A DNA stretch of 64,000 nucleotides from Anaerolineales bacterium (GTDB lineage Bacteria; Chloroflexota; Anaerolineae; 4572-78; J111), in the NCBI GenBank assembly GCA_020634855.1, contig JACKAU010000024.1, positions 1 through 64,000 of the forward strand, written 5' to 3'. How positions within the stretch are numbered: position 1 is the first letter of the stretch; each line of letters opens with the position of its first letter. The translations under genes were made by a program, and so were the position numbers. Below the pieces are notes generated by a model, which was not told the origin of the DNA, searched no databases, and saw nothing but the letters and a program-made list of their open reading frames with translations. Positions 1 through 9,061 of this stretch are shown piece by piece.

Positions 1-40
1 GATCAGGAATTACCGAATCCTCTCAAGATATAAAAAGCGC

Positions 41-98
41 TTGCGACTTTGCTGCAACCCCACATCGGTCACCCGGACCAGGTCCGGATCGCGGCCAA
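41..98 (-). pseudogene. Fragment resembling part of an RCK_C (TrkA-C) coding sequence
   Basis: Reading the minus strand, bases 98-62 translate to GRDPDLVRVTDV, which matches GRDLDLVRVTDL inside the neighbouring SLC13 permease (plus-strand bases about 722-757). The first 22 bases of the match are identical. The fragment starts three bases past the permease stop codon, so it looks like a piece of a duplicated paralogue or an aborted tandem duplication. The rest of any paralogue would lie outside the window. Confidence 0.45.
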
Positions 99-100
99 AC

Positions 101-1915
101 CTAAAGCAACCCATATACCACCGTCAACATCCCTATCAAAACCGTCGATTGAATGACAAAAATCGGCACGGTGTTCTTGAGGTAGTCGGCCATGCCGTAC
201 CGGCCCGGCTCCCGTACCAGCAGGTTATCGCCGTCGGTTAAAGGGGTAATGAAGCCGCCCATCACCGCGAAGGCGATGGCGATGGCAAAGGGTGCCGGCG
301 GCGCGCCCTGAGTGACGGCCAGGCTGATGGCGATGGGGGCGAAGATGGCCGCGCCGACCGCCCCGCCGATAACCTGGGCGCTCAAACTGGTCAGCAAATA
401 GACCAGCGCCAGCGACCCCACCACACCGAGACCCTGACTCAGGCCGGCAATGAAGTCGGCGATCAGTTCGGCCGCCCCTGTTTTTTGCAGCGCGATGCTC
501 AAGGATAACATACCCCCAATCAAGACGAGCAAACTGCCGTTGATGCTCTGGTAGGCCCGCTCCGGGCTAAGGCATTTGAGCATGACCAGCGCCAACGCCG
601 CCATCACGCTGGCCGTAGCCAGGGAGGCGAGGCCGGTCATCACTAACAGCAGCATCGCGGCCAGGATGATCATCGTCCAGCGGGCCTTGGCGGTAATCTG
701 GTCGCCCGGCTGCGGCCCCAAATCGGTCACCCGGACCAGGTCCAGGTCGCGACCAACGGCTTGCAGGCTGGCCGGGGTGCCTTGCACCAGCAAGGTGTCG
801 CCGGCAGCCAGCACGAACTGCGGCAGATCGGTCCGGATCGACTGATCTTGCCGGTGGACGGCCAGCACGTTCAGCCCGAAGCGACGGCGAAAGCCTATTT
901 CGGTTAGGCTCTGGCCCACCAACGATGAGCGAAACGGGATCATCAGTTCGGCCAGCCGCAGCGTCTCCAGTTCGATTTGGTTGAACTCCTCCAGACTAAC
1001 CGTGCCTTTTAGCTCCAGACCGTGCGCCTGAGCCGCTCTCAGAATACGACCGGTGTCCCCTTCAACAATAAGGATATCATCTTGTTCCAGCACTTGATCC
1101 GGACTGACCGCTTGCAACGGCCCACCTTGAGGCCGGATGGCGATCACGTTCAGGCCGAAATTCTTTTGAAGCCCGCCGTTCGCCCCGACCGTCTCGGCGA
1201 TCAAATCGGAACTGGATCGCACGCGCAGGCGGTAAAGCAGTTTGTCGATTTGATAACTTTGCCCGACTTCGGTCAGCGACAGCCGGTGTGGCTCCGGCGG
1301 CAGTTCCCGGCTCAAGAAAAGCCGGCCGCCGGTCAAATACCAGGCCATCACCACGCCGACCGAGGCCAGCGCGAACGGGGTCATGGTCAAAAGCCCCAAG
1401 CCGGCCCCGGTGCTTTCGGCTAAAATATCGCTGACTAGCGGGTTCGAGGTGGTGCCGATGAGAGTCAGGGTATTGCCGATGGTGGCGACCGTCGCCAGCG
1501 GCAGCAGCAGTCGCGACGGCGATAGGTTCGCCTGCCGGGCCACGCGCAGCACAGCCGGCAGCAGCAAGGCCACCACCAGCAGACCGTCCAGGAAGGCGGT
1601 CAATATGGCCGTGGTCAGCATGACAATAAACATCAAATAGGCCTCGCCGCCCTGGCCAATGCGTAGTATTTGATTGGCGATCAGCGTAGCCACGCCGGTA
1701 TCGAGCAGCGCCGCCCCAATCACAAAGATGCTGGCCACAATCAGAATGACCGGCTGGCCGAAAACGCTGAAGGCTTCATCGGCCGTGAGAATGCCGCTGA
1801 TGATGAGGAACAGCAACACCAGCAGGGCGATAATATCGGTGCGCAGGCGTTGGGTGGCCATCGCCAGCACCGTCACAATCAGTAAAATAATGGTCACTAC
1901 GGCGTCTGAGGGCAT
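101..1915 (-). CDS. SLC13-family permease with two RCK_C (TrkA-C) domains
   Basis: This 604-aa integral membrane protein has hydrophobic helices at about residues 1-200 and 410-604. They flank a soluble insert (about 205-395) carrying two RCK_C-type domains, recognisable from the paired VIAIRPQGG...DILIVEG and VLAVHRQDQ...TLLVQGTP blocks. This is the usual architecture of the SLC13/DASS-like anion or Na+:sulfate permeases of bacteria. The conserved GTTSNPLV and ITPLTDGDN stretches fit the two substrate/Na+-binding loops. Start is ATG at 1915. Substrate cannot be told from sequence; sulfate, phosphate or dicarboxylate are all possible. No operon partner is visible upstream. Confidence 0.85.
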   Translation of the reverse strand: MPSDAVVTIILLIVTVLAMATQRLRTDIIALLVLLFLIISGILTADEAFSVFGQPVILIVASIFVIGAALLDTGVATLIANQILRIGQGGEAYLMFIVMLTTAILTAFLDGLLVVALLLPAVLRVARQANLSPSRLLLPLATVATIGNTLTLIGTTSNPLVSDILAESTGAGLGLLTMTPFALASVGVVMAWYLTGGRLFLSRELPPEPHRLSLTEVGQSYQIDKLLYRLRVRSSSDLIAETVGANGGLQKNFGLNVIAIRPQGGPLQAVSPDQVLEQDDILIVEGDTGRILRAAQAHGLELKGTVSLEEFNQIELETLRLAELMIPFRSSLVGQSLTEIGFRRRFGLNVLAVHRQDQSIRTDLPQFVLAAGDTLLVQGTPASLQAVGRDLDLVRVTDLGPQPGDQITAKARWTMIILAAMLLLVMTGLASLATASVMAALALVMLKCLSPERAYQSINGSLLVLIGGMLSLSIALQKTGAAELIADFIAGLSQGLGVVGSLALVYLLTSLSAQVIGGAVGAAIFAPIAISLAVTQGAPPAPFAIAIAFAVMGGFITPLTDGDNLLVREPGRYGMADYLKNTVPIFVIQSTVLIGMLTVVYGLL

Positions 1916-2010
1916 AGATTGAAATCCTTTGGTTTAGGGTGTGCGTATTACTTCCCAGAGAGTCCGGCAGTCTCGATTGGGACGATATCGCCAATGAAAA
2001 GAAGGGGCCA

Positions 2011-2058
2011 GGGATCGGGGAACGGGGGCCAGCCTCCCCATCCCTGACTCCTGATCCC
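2011..2058. repeat. Imperfect inverted repeat in the permease upstream gap
   Basis: GGGATC (2011-2016) pairs with GATCCC (2053-2058), with further G/C-rich complementarity inside. It is a likely hairpin upstream of the permease. Apart from this I see no gene or clear promoter between 1916 and 2279. Confidence 0.35.
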
Positions 2059-2279
2059 TATATTCAGAGAGGTCAATCTCCGACCGAGATTACGAACGAC
2101 GGCGCTGTTTTTAGTCGGCTGTGGAGTTGAGATTAATCTTAGCCAGTTTGGGGTTATTGCGCAAGACGTTGATTATTGAGCCGAACCGAGGCGCGAATGT
2201 GATGGATGAAGGCACTGGCAAAGGTGGTCACTACTCGGGCCAGACCTTACAAGTTTCCGCATCGTGTTTGAGTCGTAGT

Positions 2280-2360
2280 CGTAGGTCGGGTTGAGGAACG
2301 AAACCCGACAAATGGTGCGTGGGGGAGAATGATGGGTCGAGGCACGAGACCCATCCTACG
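2280..2360. repeat. REP-like composite palindrome (GTCGGGTT / GATGGGTC family)
   Basis: Outer arms CGTAGG (2280-2285) and CCTACG (2355-2360) enclose two stem-loops: GTCGGGTT with AACCCGAC (2302-2309), and GATGGGTC (2331-2338) with GACCCATC (2348-2355). This style of CGTAGGTCGGGTT...AACCCGAC palindrome is widespread in environmental bacterial genomes as a non-coding REP-like repeat. No coding capacity. Confidence 0.7.
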
Positions 2361-2483
2361 CGGCTCCAACCGCTCAGTGGATTCAGTCCAATTCAGCGCG
2401 TCAGTGGTTCACCCCTCCGACCAAGCCGCCCGAACCGTCGCGCCGACCGCTCGGTGGAGGGGCTGCGCCGGTGATTCATACGG

Positions 2484-2890
2484 CCAAACAGGTTTGGACA
2501 TCCGATCGAGCGGTCGATCATAGAGTCAAACAGGTTTGGCCATCCGATCGAGTGGTCGATCAGATGGCCGGATCTGTTTGACCATTGGATCGAGGCGTGA
2601 GGTCGGAAGGTCGGGTGCGTCGGATTGTATGATTGAAGCGGTCGATCAGACGACCTGACGGGTCGGACCATCCGATCGTGTGGGCGATCAGAGGGCCAGA
2701 TCGGTAGAACCATTCGATCGAATGGTGACATGGCCAAGTCGGGTGCGTCGGATTGCATGATTGAAACAGTCGATCAGACGACCTGATGGGTCGGACCATC
2801 GAATCGGGTGGGCGTTCGAAAGGTCCGAACCGTCGGACTATCGAATTGAGTCGTCAAGCCGATCACCTGACGGGTCGGAGCCACTGATTA
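2484..2890. repeat. Degenerate array of short palindromes with about 21-bp spacing
   Basis: Short dyads recur every 21 bp at the start: CCAAACAGGTTTGG centred near 2490.5, GATCGA-N4-TCGATC near 2511.5, CAAACAGGTTTG near 2532.5, GATCGA-N4-TCGATC near 2553.5. Degenerate copies continue further on, including a perfect 18-bp palindrome ACCATTCGATCGAATGGT at 2709-2726. A longer near-duplicate begins around 2613 and again around 2738. The long minus-strand reading frames here only reflect the 21/42-bp period. Bases 2891-3058 hold nothing else I recognise. Confidence 0.7.
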
Positions 2891-3058
2891 CGGGGTCGAT
2901 GACGTCGTCAGCTCGATTGGGTTAATCGATCGACAGCGTGAGGTATATCCCCCGACCCGTCGGGGCAGCTTATCGACGACTCGGTCAGACGGTCCGGCGC
3001 ATCAGATGAACTTCCCGGCTAAGGCTAAAGGGGACTCGCCCAAATTTGATGGACGAGG

Positions 3059-3087
3059 TAGACAATTCATCGAAGGGCGGTTACAAT
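3059..3087 (+). promoter_or_regulatory. Sigma-70-type promoter, twin of the one at 7762
   Basis: TAGACA (3059-3064), a 17-bp spacer and TACAAT (3082-3087), about 66 bp ahead of the ATG at 3154. The flanking bases GAGGTAGACAATTCA and GGTTACAATGGTTCTAACT recur almost exactly before the paralogous gene at 7854. Confidence 0.7.
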
Positions 3088-3153
3088 GGTTCTAACTATT
3101 ACTAACTTCATATTAACGTTCTTCACTCTAGTCCAAGAACCAGGAGGTACTTG

Positions 3154-4017
3154 ATGCATCAGATTCAGTTAGACACCGGCAGTTCTCACCACGTTCGTAT
3201 TCCCGGCCCGGACCAATGGTCCGACCTGATCGACCTGGGCCAATCCGTTGTGGCCTACGATCAAACCTTGCCCCCCGAGGAGCAATGTCGTTACACCCCT
3301 GACATTGCTGACCTACTGCAAATCTGCATTCCCGTGTGCGATGCGTATGACAGTAGCGAAAGTCAGCGCACCATCGCTTCTGAAAGCGTGAAGCGGCTGG
3401 ATGAGCAGGCCACCCACCTGATCCGAAGAATTCACCAATTGATTAAAAGCTATTTGTATGATACCCCTGAGCAAGCCGAAGGGTGGGGATTTCAAGTCAA
3501 GCAGTCCACCAAAACCGTTCTGCTGCCAAAGTCGCGTAAGGAGCGGCTGGCGCTGTTGAAGAAGTACATCGCCCAGGAAGAGAGCCGTCCGGCGGAGGAG
3601 CGCTTTACCACGCCCGATCTGGCTACGGTCAAGCAGGTGCGGGATGGTCTGGTGACGCATTTGGCAGCGCGGCGCAGTGGGCGCGATAAGCGCAAGTCGA
3701 GCCGGGTGGCGCGGGATGAGGCCTTCAGTAAACTGGTTGACTGCCTGCGGATGGCGGCCGGCGATCTGATCATCAAGCGATTCGGCCATAAGATTTCGTT
3801 TGAGATGCAGCAGTGGGGCTTTGAGATTGTCGAGCGGCCCAGCGCCCGCACCGAGCGCAGCGAAGACCGACCCGCCGAACCGGCCCCGGCTGAAGCCGCT
3901 ACTTCCGAACCGGCGGCGTCCGAACCGGCTGAGCCGGAGACCAGCACGAATGGCAGCAGCCCGCTCAACGGCGCGGTCGAAGCCGTGGTTGAGTTGAACG
4001 GCCAGGCCGGTGGGTGA
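3154..4017 (+). CDS. Conserved hypothetical protein, paralogue of 7854-8672
   Basis: This 287-aa protein has no family I recognise. The ATG at 3154 is chosen over the TTG at 3151 because AGGAGG (3142-3147) sits 6 bases ahead. The body (residues about 1-225) is mostly alpha-helical and aligns along its length with the product of 7854-8672. Shared blocks are W-DL-ELG, TPD(L/N)ATxKQVRD, RPAEERF/RPVAERF, RLALLxxYIAxEExRP and SFE(M/L)Q(Q/H)WGFxxVER. The tail (about 230-288) is a low-complexity Glu/Pro/Ala/Ser linker ending hydrophobic and glycine-rich. No signal peptide or membrane segment. The pair flank a divergent hybrid kinase, so a signalling link is possible but unproven. Confidence 0.75.
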   Translation: MHQIQLDTGSSHHVRIPGPDQWSDLIDLGQSVVAYDQTLPPEEQCRYTPDIADLLQICIPVCDAYDSSESQRTIASESVKRLDEQATHLIRRIHQLIKSYLYDTPEQAEGWGFQVKQSTKTVLLPKSRKERLALLKKYIAQEESRPAEERFTTPDLATVKQVRDGLVTHLAARRSGRDKRKSSRVARDEAFSKLVDCLRMAAGDLIIKRFGHKISFEMQQWGFEIVERPSARTERSEDRPAEPAPAEAATSEPAASEPAEPETSTNGSSPLNGAVEAVVELNGQAGG

Positions 4018-4059
4018 TTGTAGCCTCTTTACTTGAGTTTGGAAACAGATGTGTTTTAT

Positions 4060-4279
4060 GTCATTTCGGAGCGCCAGCGGAGAAATCCCTGTGACAATAC
4101 AATGACTTACGTAGTTGGGTGTATCGAACCAGGTGACAGTCACTTAGACGCGATAAAAAGTGACTGTCACCTTTTGAACTGGCAGGAGAAATTTGCAGCG
4201 ACAACGCCAATAGTTCCCTACGAATGCTTCTTTTATAGCCATGTCTGAGGGGTTTCTCCACCTTCGGCTCCGAAATGAC
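4060..4279. repeat. Nested palindromic repeat element
   Basis: Outer arms GTCATTTCGGAGC (4060-4072) and GCTCCGAAATGAC (4267-4279) are perfect 13-bp inverted repeats of the TTTCGGAGC REP style; GGAGAAATCCC/GGGGTTTCTCC extend the pairing. Inside is a second perfect inverted repeat, AGGTGACAGTCACTT (4131-4145) and AAGTGACTGTCACCT (4158-4172), with a 12-base loop. The same inner 15-mer pair recurs at 31493 and 31561. The remaining 4280-4380 bases are A/T-rich with nothing recognisable. Confidence 0.75.
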
Positions 4280-4380
4280 AAACCCGACTTTAATTATCGA
4301 ACTCAGCTTAATCAGTTTTGCCCCCTACCCCCTACATTCTTCCCTTCATAATTCATAATTCATCCCTCATCATTCCTCTT

Positions 4381-7300
4381 TCATCCCTCATCCTCCCCCA
4401 ACACAATTCTGACCTTTTGTAAAAGCTTGAGAATAGTAAACGGTTTTTGTAAGAAGTTGATGCCATCGTACAAAATGCCGTGATGCGCGATGACGTTGTC
4501 GGTATAACCGGACATATACAAGACTTGAAGGTCGGGTTGATGTTCGAGCAGTTGTTGGTACAGCTCGTAGCCGTTCAAGCCGGGCATGATGACATCGGTC
4601 AGTAGGAGTTGGATCGAGCCGTCATACTCGGCGGCTAGGTGTAGGCAGTGGCTGCTGTTGGCAGCTTCCAAAACGTGGTAGCCGTGGGCTTCCAGCGTCT
4701 CGACGGCCAATTTGCGCACCATCTCTTCATCCTCAACCACCAAAATGGTTTCGACGCCGTACAGTGAACCGGGTTCTATGGTCGGGGTAGCGTCGGCGGC
4801 CGGATCGGTGTCTTTCGCTTGGGGTAGGTAAATCTTGAAGGTAGTGCCTCGGTTAGGTTCACTATAGACCCAAATATGGCCTTGATGCTGCCGAACGATA
4901 CCAAAGACGGTGGCTAAACCCAAGCCGGTCCCTTTGCCACGGTCTTTGGTGGTAAAGAACGGTTCAAAGATTTGCGCTTGGGTTGGGGCGTCCATGCCGT
5001 AGCCGGTGTCGCTAACCGCTACCATTACGTAATGACCCGGCGTATGAATGTCAACATGCTTTTGCACATAGCTCTCATCAAGATAAATGTTGGCCGTTTC
5101 GATGGTCAGTGTGCCGCCGTCGGGCATGGCGTCGCGGGCATTGACAGTCAGGTTGAGCAGCACTTGTTCTAGTTGGGCTTGGTCGGCTTGAACCGGGTAA
5201 AGATCGGGGGTTAGGACGGTTTGCAAAATAATCGTCTCGCTAATGAGCCGCTGTAGCATGTTCTGAAAGTCGGTGATGAGGGGGTTGAGATCAATGAGAC
5301 GCATTTGCAAAACCTGTTTGCGGCTAAAGGCCAGAATCTGGCGAGTCAGGTCGGCGGCGCGTTCAGCGGCCTGGCGAATATGCTCAAGATCGGTATACAG
5401 TTGCTCCTCCGGCGCAACCTGCATCATGCCCAGTTCGGCATAGCCGATGATCGGCACCAGAATGTTGTTGAAATCGTGAGCAATGCCGCCGGCCAGGTGA
5501 CCGATGGCTTCCATCTTTTGGGCCTGGTAATATTGTTCCTCTAAGGCTTTACGCTCGGTAATCAGTTCGGAAAAAAATATGACGCCGCCAATCTCGCCGC
5601 TGGGTTCATGCCACGGCCGCACCTCCCAGCGCACCCACTCGAGTTTACCGTTGGTCCTTTGAAATGAGTCTTCCTCGGCTTTTTCTACCGCACCGGCCAG
5701 ACTGCGCTGTATGATCCCATGCCAGCGTTCGGATAGGCTGATTGCGGGCAGGACCTCGTAAATGGAGCGGCCCACCATAGGTTGGTCGCCCACGTCGTAG
5801 TCAAGCGCATAGCGGCGACTGGCGGCAATGTAGCGCAGATCGCGGTCGAACATAGCAATGGCCGCCGGGGCGTTTTCCACAAAAAACTGCAATATCTGTT
5901 CGTTGCGCCGTAGGGCTTCTTCGACCTGTTTGCGTTCGGTGATATCCCGATTAACCGTAACGGCTCCGATGGGTCGGCCCTCTTTGTCCATCAGGATAGT
6001 TGATGAGACCAGTACGTCAAACGGAGTGCCGTCTTGATGGTATTGCACCACTTCACCCTGCCACCGTCCGTTCTGACGAAACTGGGCGACTAAGGCGTCT
6101 CGATTATCTTCCGGGTAAGTGGTTGTGAGTACGTCCGCCGCCGACTGGCCAATCACCTCTGCTGCCGTCAAACCGTACATCTTTTCGGCGGCTTTATTCC
6201 AGCTTTGGATGATGAAGTTTAAATCGGTGGCAATAATAGCATCCGATACATTTTCAAGTAGATTGGCTTGATAATGAAGTTGGGTTTCGACCTGCACCCG
6301 CTCGCTGATGTCGCGCATGATGGCGGTATAGAGCGATTGACCGTCGATGTGTGTTTGCGAGATGGAGACTTCAATCGGAAACTCCTCGCCGGTGGCTCGC
6401 CGCCCGGTCACGTAATCCCGTTCGGTCATGGGCCGATTGGCAATATTGGTTTGACCAAAAGCCGCAATGTGCTGCCGGTGTGCTTGCTGGTACCGTTCCA
6501 TGATAAAGCGGTCAAGGGGTTGACCCAAGACTTCGTCGGCCGGCCAGCCAAACATCTTTTCGGCCGAGGCGTTGAATAGCACAATCTGCTGTTCGGCATT
6601 GATGGTAATAATGGCATCCAGGGCCGAGTCGATAATGCCGGTCAACCGGTTTTCGACACCTCTCAGTTCGTGCTCGGTCTGTTTGAGATGGGTAATATCT
6701 TGCGTTGTACTCAAAATGCGGGTTGGCCGGCCGCTTTCATCACGCTTCAGGGCTGTGATATGGCCGTCAACCCAAATCCAGCGCCCTGATTTATGTTTCA
6801 TCCGCCACTCGTAATGGTAATCTTCTTTTTGACCACCAACATAGTCGAAAAACTCTTGCTTGGCCGTTGCCATATCATCGGGGTGAATATGGTTGATGAC
6901 CCATTCCAGCCGTTCTTCTGATTGCAACGGCATTTCCTGTAACTCATAGCCCAAAATAGCCGCCCAGGGACCACCGCGATAGCGGTCATCATTAAACGGA
7001 ATAGAATACTCAATTATCACCACACCGGCTAAATCAAGGGCCGTGGTCAGGCGACGTTCGCTTTCTTCGCGCCAAAGGGTATAGCGCATCAAGGTTGTTT
7101 TTAAGGACCACGTAAGCCAGCCGAGAAAGAAGAGCAGAAAAGAGCAGGCCAGCAGGCTCAACAAGGATTTGGGGTGGGGTGATAGCGGCCACAACAGCAG
7201 TAAGGCAATTGGCACCGCCCCAATCAGGATCGGGCTAAACGGGGCCGGTAAAAGCATGGGGTAAACGGTCACCAGTATAAAATACCACAGGAGAAATGGG

Positions 7301-7596
7301 CTGTCAGTTCCGCCGGTGGTTAAGAGCAGCGGCCAGGTTAAGCCAAAGAGCAAGCCGGCTCGGATAACCCGCGTCGGCTGTGTTTGACCCCAGGGACTTC
7401 CGGCCCACACAGCTAACAGCAGTACGCTGGCAATGGCGCTCCACTGCCACCACGTAGCGCTCATAGAGAAAAATATCACCATCCCGTGGAGGCCCAAAAC
7501 CAACGGAACCAGAGGTTCCCAGTTAGCCATCTGCCGGTCAATGTCGATGGCCGGGTCCATCTTAAGGGGGATGAGCGGAGTCAACATTGTCCTCAT
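4381..7596 (-). CDS. Membrane-anchored multi-PAS hybrid histidine kinase with C-terminal receiver
   Basis: A 1071-aa sensor. Several hydrophobic helices fill residues about 30-165. Four PAS/PAC modules follow (about 175-305, 310-440, 440-560, 565-690). The HisKA H-box is GHLAGGIAHDFNNILVPI, and the HATPase has the N-box NLTVNARDAM and G-boxes DTGYGM and GKGTGLGL. A receiver ends the protein (VEDEE acidic pair, phospho-acceptor in LLLTDVIMPG, Lys in LQKP). The DFNN form after the His is typical of hybrid kinases with their own receiver. ATG at 7596 is preferred to GTG 7599 because AGGAG lies 6 bases ahead. It is divergent from the gene at 7854. No DNA-binding output domain, so the phosphoryl group probably goes to a separate regulator. 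Confidence 0.9.
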   Translation of the reverse strand: MRTMLTPLIPLKMDPAIDIDRQMANWEPLVPLVLGLHGMVIFFSMSATWWQWSAIASVLLLAVWAGSPWGQTQPTRVIRAGLLFGLTWPLLLTTGGTDSPFLLWYFILVTVYPMLLPAPFSPILIGAVPIALLLLWPLSPHPKSLLSLLACSFLLFFLGWLTWSLKTTLMRYTLWREESERRLTTALDLAGVVIIEYSIPFNDDRYRGGPWAAILGYELQEMPLQSEERLEWVINHIHPDDMATAKQEFFDYVGGQKEDYHYEWRMKHKSGRWIWVDGHITALKRDESGRPTRILSTTQDITHLKQTEHELRGVENRLTGIIDSALDAIITINAEQQIVLFNASAEKMFGWPADEVLGQPLDRFIMERYQQAHRQHIAAFGQTNIANRPMTERDYVTGRRATGEEFPIEVSISQTHIDGQSLYTAIMRDISERVQVETQLHYQANLLENVSDAIIATDLNFIIQSWNKAAEKMYGLTAAEVIGQSAADVLTTTYPEDNRDALVAQFRQNGRWQGEVVQYHQDGTPFDVLVSSTILMDKEGRPIGAVTVNRDITERKQVEEALRRNEQILQFFVENAPAAIAMFDRDLRYIAASRRYALDYDVGDQPMVGRSIYEVLPAISLSERWHGIIQRSLAGAVEKAEEDSFQRTNGKLEWVRWEVRPWHEPSGEIGGVIFFSELITERKALEEQYYQAQKMEAIGHLAGGIAHDFNNILVPIIGYAELGMMQVAPEEQLYTDLEHIRQAAERAADLTRQILAFSRKQVLQMRLIDLNPLITDFQNMLQRLISETIILQTVLTPDLYPVQADQAQLEQVLLNLTVNARDAMPDGGTLTIETANIYLDESYVQKHVDIHTPGHYVMVAVSDTGYGMDAPTQAQIFEPFFTTKDRGKGTGLGLATVFGIVRQHQGHIWVYSEPNRGTTFKIYLPQAKDTDPAADATPTIEPGSLYGVETILVVEDEEMVRKLAVETLEAHGYHVLEAANSSHCLHLAAEYDGSIQLLLTDVIMPGLNGYELYQQLLEHQPDLQVLYMSGYTDNVIAHHGILYDGINFLQKPFTILKLLQKVRIVLGEDEG

Positions 7597-7761
7597 CACC
7601 TTCTCCTATTTTGATTTATTTGTGAATTCAAATATGAGGTTTGGTCGGCGGCGTATTTGCTAAAGGATGTAAGACTAGTATATCACAATCGACTTCGGGG
7701 CAAAAGGCTGGTACAAAGGGGGCGATGGGGTTGCCATCCACCGCAGATTTAACTGATGAGG

Positions 7762-7790
7762 TAGACAATTCACCAGACTGTGGTTACAAT
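7762..7790 (+). promoter_or_regulatory. Sigma-70-type promoter, twin of the one at 3059
   Basis: TAGACA (7762-7767), 17-bp spacer, TACAAT (7785-7790). The box sequences, spacer length and flanks match the promoter at 3059 although the genes are 4.7 kb apart. This places the start of transcription near 7797, inside the longer reading frame that opens at 7641, and so supports translation from 7854. Confidence 0.7.
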
Positions 7791-7853
7791 GGTTCTAACT
7801 TTTACGTTGTTTTCCATTCTCTGGACATCCATTTAACACTCAGGAGATACCTC

Positions 7854-8672
7854 ATGATATCCGTCCGCATTGACGTCAAAGGTCCCCTTCGTATTCATTT
7901 TCCCTCGGCCTACCACTGGGTCGATCTGCTTGAACTCGGCCATACCTTTCTTGACTATGAGCGATCGCTGCCGCTTGAGCGGCAGTCACGCATGGAGCCT
8001 GCGGTTGTTAGAGAATTGACGCAGGCTGTCGAACTGTACGATAACTACCAGGCCGGCCTACGCCAACGCGACACGGCGCTGCAAGCCCTTAAACAGATCG
8101 ATCAGCAGGCCATTCCCTTAACACGCGAGATTTACCAAAATGTGAAAGCCGCGACGTTCGCCACCCCGGACAAAGCCGCCGAATGGGGGTATACCGTTAA
8201 AGATGCTACCGGGGTGTTGGTGCGGCCGCACTCCCGTCCCAACCGGCTGGCGCTGTTGAACGCCTATATTGCCCATGAGGAACGCCGTCCCGTGGCAGAG
8301 CGCTTCCCCAGCCCCAATCTGGCGACGGCGAAACAGGTGCGGGACGCCCTGGCCGAGCAGTGGGCCGCCTATCAGAGCGGCCTTGAACGGTACCGATCGA
8401 GCTATGCGGAGGGTCGGATCGCTTTCCGAAAGCTGTCCGTTTGCTTACGGCTGTCTGCCGCTACGGTGATGCTCTTGTTTTTTAAGGGGCAGTTGTCTTT
8501 TGAGTTACAACATTGGGGCTTTACGCTGGTCGAACGTCGAACCGGCCGAGTCGTCCGCAGCGAGGCCGAGGTTACTGAAACAGTCACGCCGGAGCAGTTG
8601 AGGATGGATATGCACATTGAAGAGGTGATTGGTGCGGCCGAAGCACGCGAGAGGTGGGGGAGGGAGCTGTAA
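7854..8672 (+). CDS. Conserved hypothetical protein, paralogue of 3154-4017
   Basis: This 272-aa protein of unknown function starts at ATG 7854, preceded by CAGGAGA (7841-7847). It is collinear with the 3154 product: an N-terminal W-DLLELGHTF block, a helical middle, RLALLNAYIAHEERRPVAER, PNLATAKQVRDAL, and SFELQHWGFTLVERR near residue 225. It lacks the Pro/Ala/Glu-rich tail of its paralogue and instead ends in a short charged helix (EEVIGAAEARERWGREL). No membrane segments. A cytoplasmic, largely helical adaptor or accessory protein is plausible, but nothing identifies a reaction. Confidence 0.75.
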   Translation: MISVRIDVKGPLRIHFPSAYHWVDLLELGHTFLDYERSLPLERQSRMEPAVVRELTQAVELYDNYQAGLRQRDTALQALKQIDQQAIPLTREIYQNVKAATFATPDKAAEWGYTVKDATGVLVRPHSRPNRLALLNAYIAHEERRPVAERFPSPNLATAKQVRDALAEQWAAYQSGLERYRSSYAEGRIAFRKLSVCLRLSAATVMLLFFKGQLSFELQHWGFTLVERRTGRVVRSEAEVTETVTPEQLRMDMHIEEVIGAAEARERWGREL

Positions 8673-8687
8673 GTCAAGATTGTAAGT

Positions 8688-8733
8688 CAAGATCGAAGAG
8701 AAACCGGCTACTTCAGTCGGTTTTTTGATCTTG
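8688..8733 (+). terminator. Rho-independent terminator after the 7854 gene
   Basis: AAACCGGCT (8701-8709) pairs with AGTCGGTTT, followed by a run of T to about 8726. Outer CAAGATC (from 8688) and GATCTTG extend the stem. It lies about 15-60 bases past the stop codon at 8672. Confidence 0.75.
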
Positions 8734-8851
8734 GGTTGATTGGGGTTCGCCCTTGGCCGGCTAAAGCCTTAACGCCCCTCTGTTCTCCCCACTCAGTCTC
8801 GCTTTGTTGGAAAATTGCCAGAAAATTGCAAGAATCTGACAGACTCCCCTG

Positions 8852-8860
8852 TGTTATAAT
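8852..8860 (+). promoter_or_regulatory. Extended -10 promoter for the signalling operon
   Basis: TGTTATAAT (8852-8860) is an extended -10 element. No good -35 hexamer is placed at 16-18 bp. It is about 200 bases upstream of the ATG at 9062, leaving a long leader in which I see no recognised riboswitch. Confidence 0.5.
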
Positions 8861-9061
8861 AGATGAGATCATTAAACCCAAACGGAATACCTCGGTTAGG
8901 GTCATCATTAAGGGCCAATCTCCACGCTCAAATCGCCTCATTCCCCCATTAATGATCAATTGGACTATTGCTGCCCCGTTGGAGGAGAAGAGCAAAACTC
9001 CAAGCCGAGGTTGTGGATGATTACATAACTGACTAAAAGATAGCTGTTTTCAGAGAGACCC

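Noticed and set aside
2393..2799. Minus-strand frames of 121 and 79 aa in the repeat region
   Set aside because: Their open length comes from the 21/42-bp repeat period; composition is low-complexity and there is no ribosome-binding site.
7641..7853. N-terminal extension of the unknown protein at 7854
   Set aside because: A conserved promoter lies inside it at 7762-7790, and CAGGAGA precedes ATG 7854.
8708..9020. Overlapping frames on both strands between the terminator and the S1-kinase gene
   Set aside because: No ribosome-binding site or recognisable product; they lie in an operon leader.
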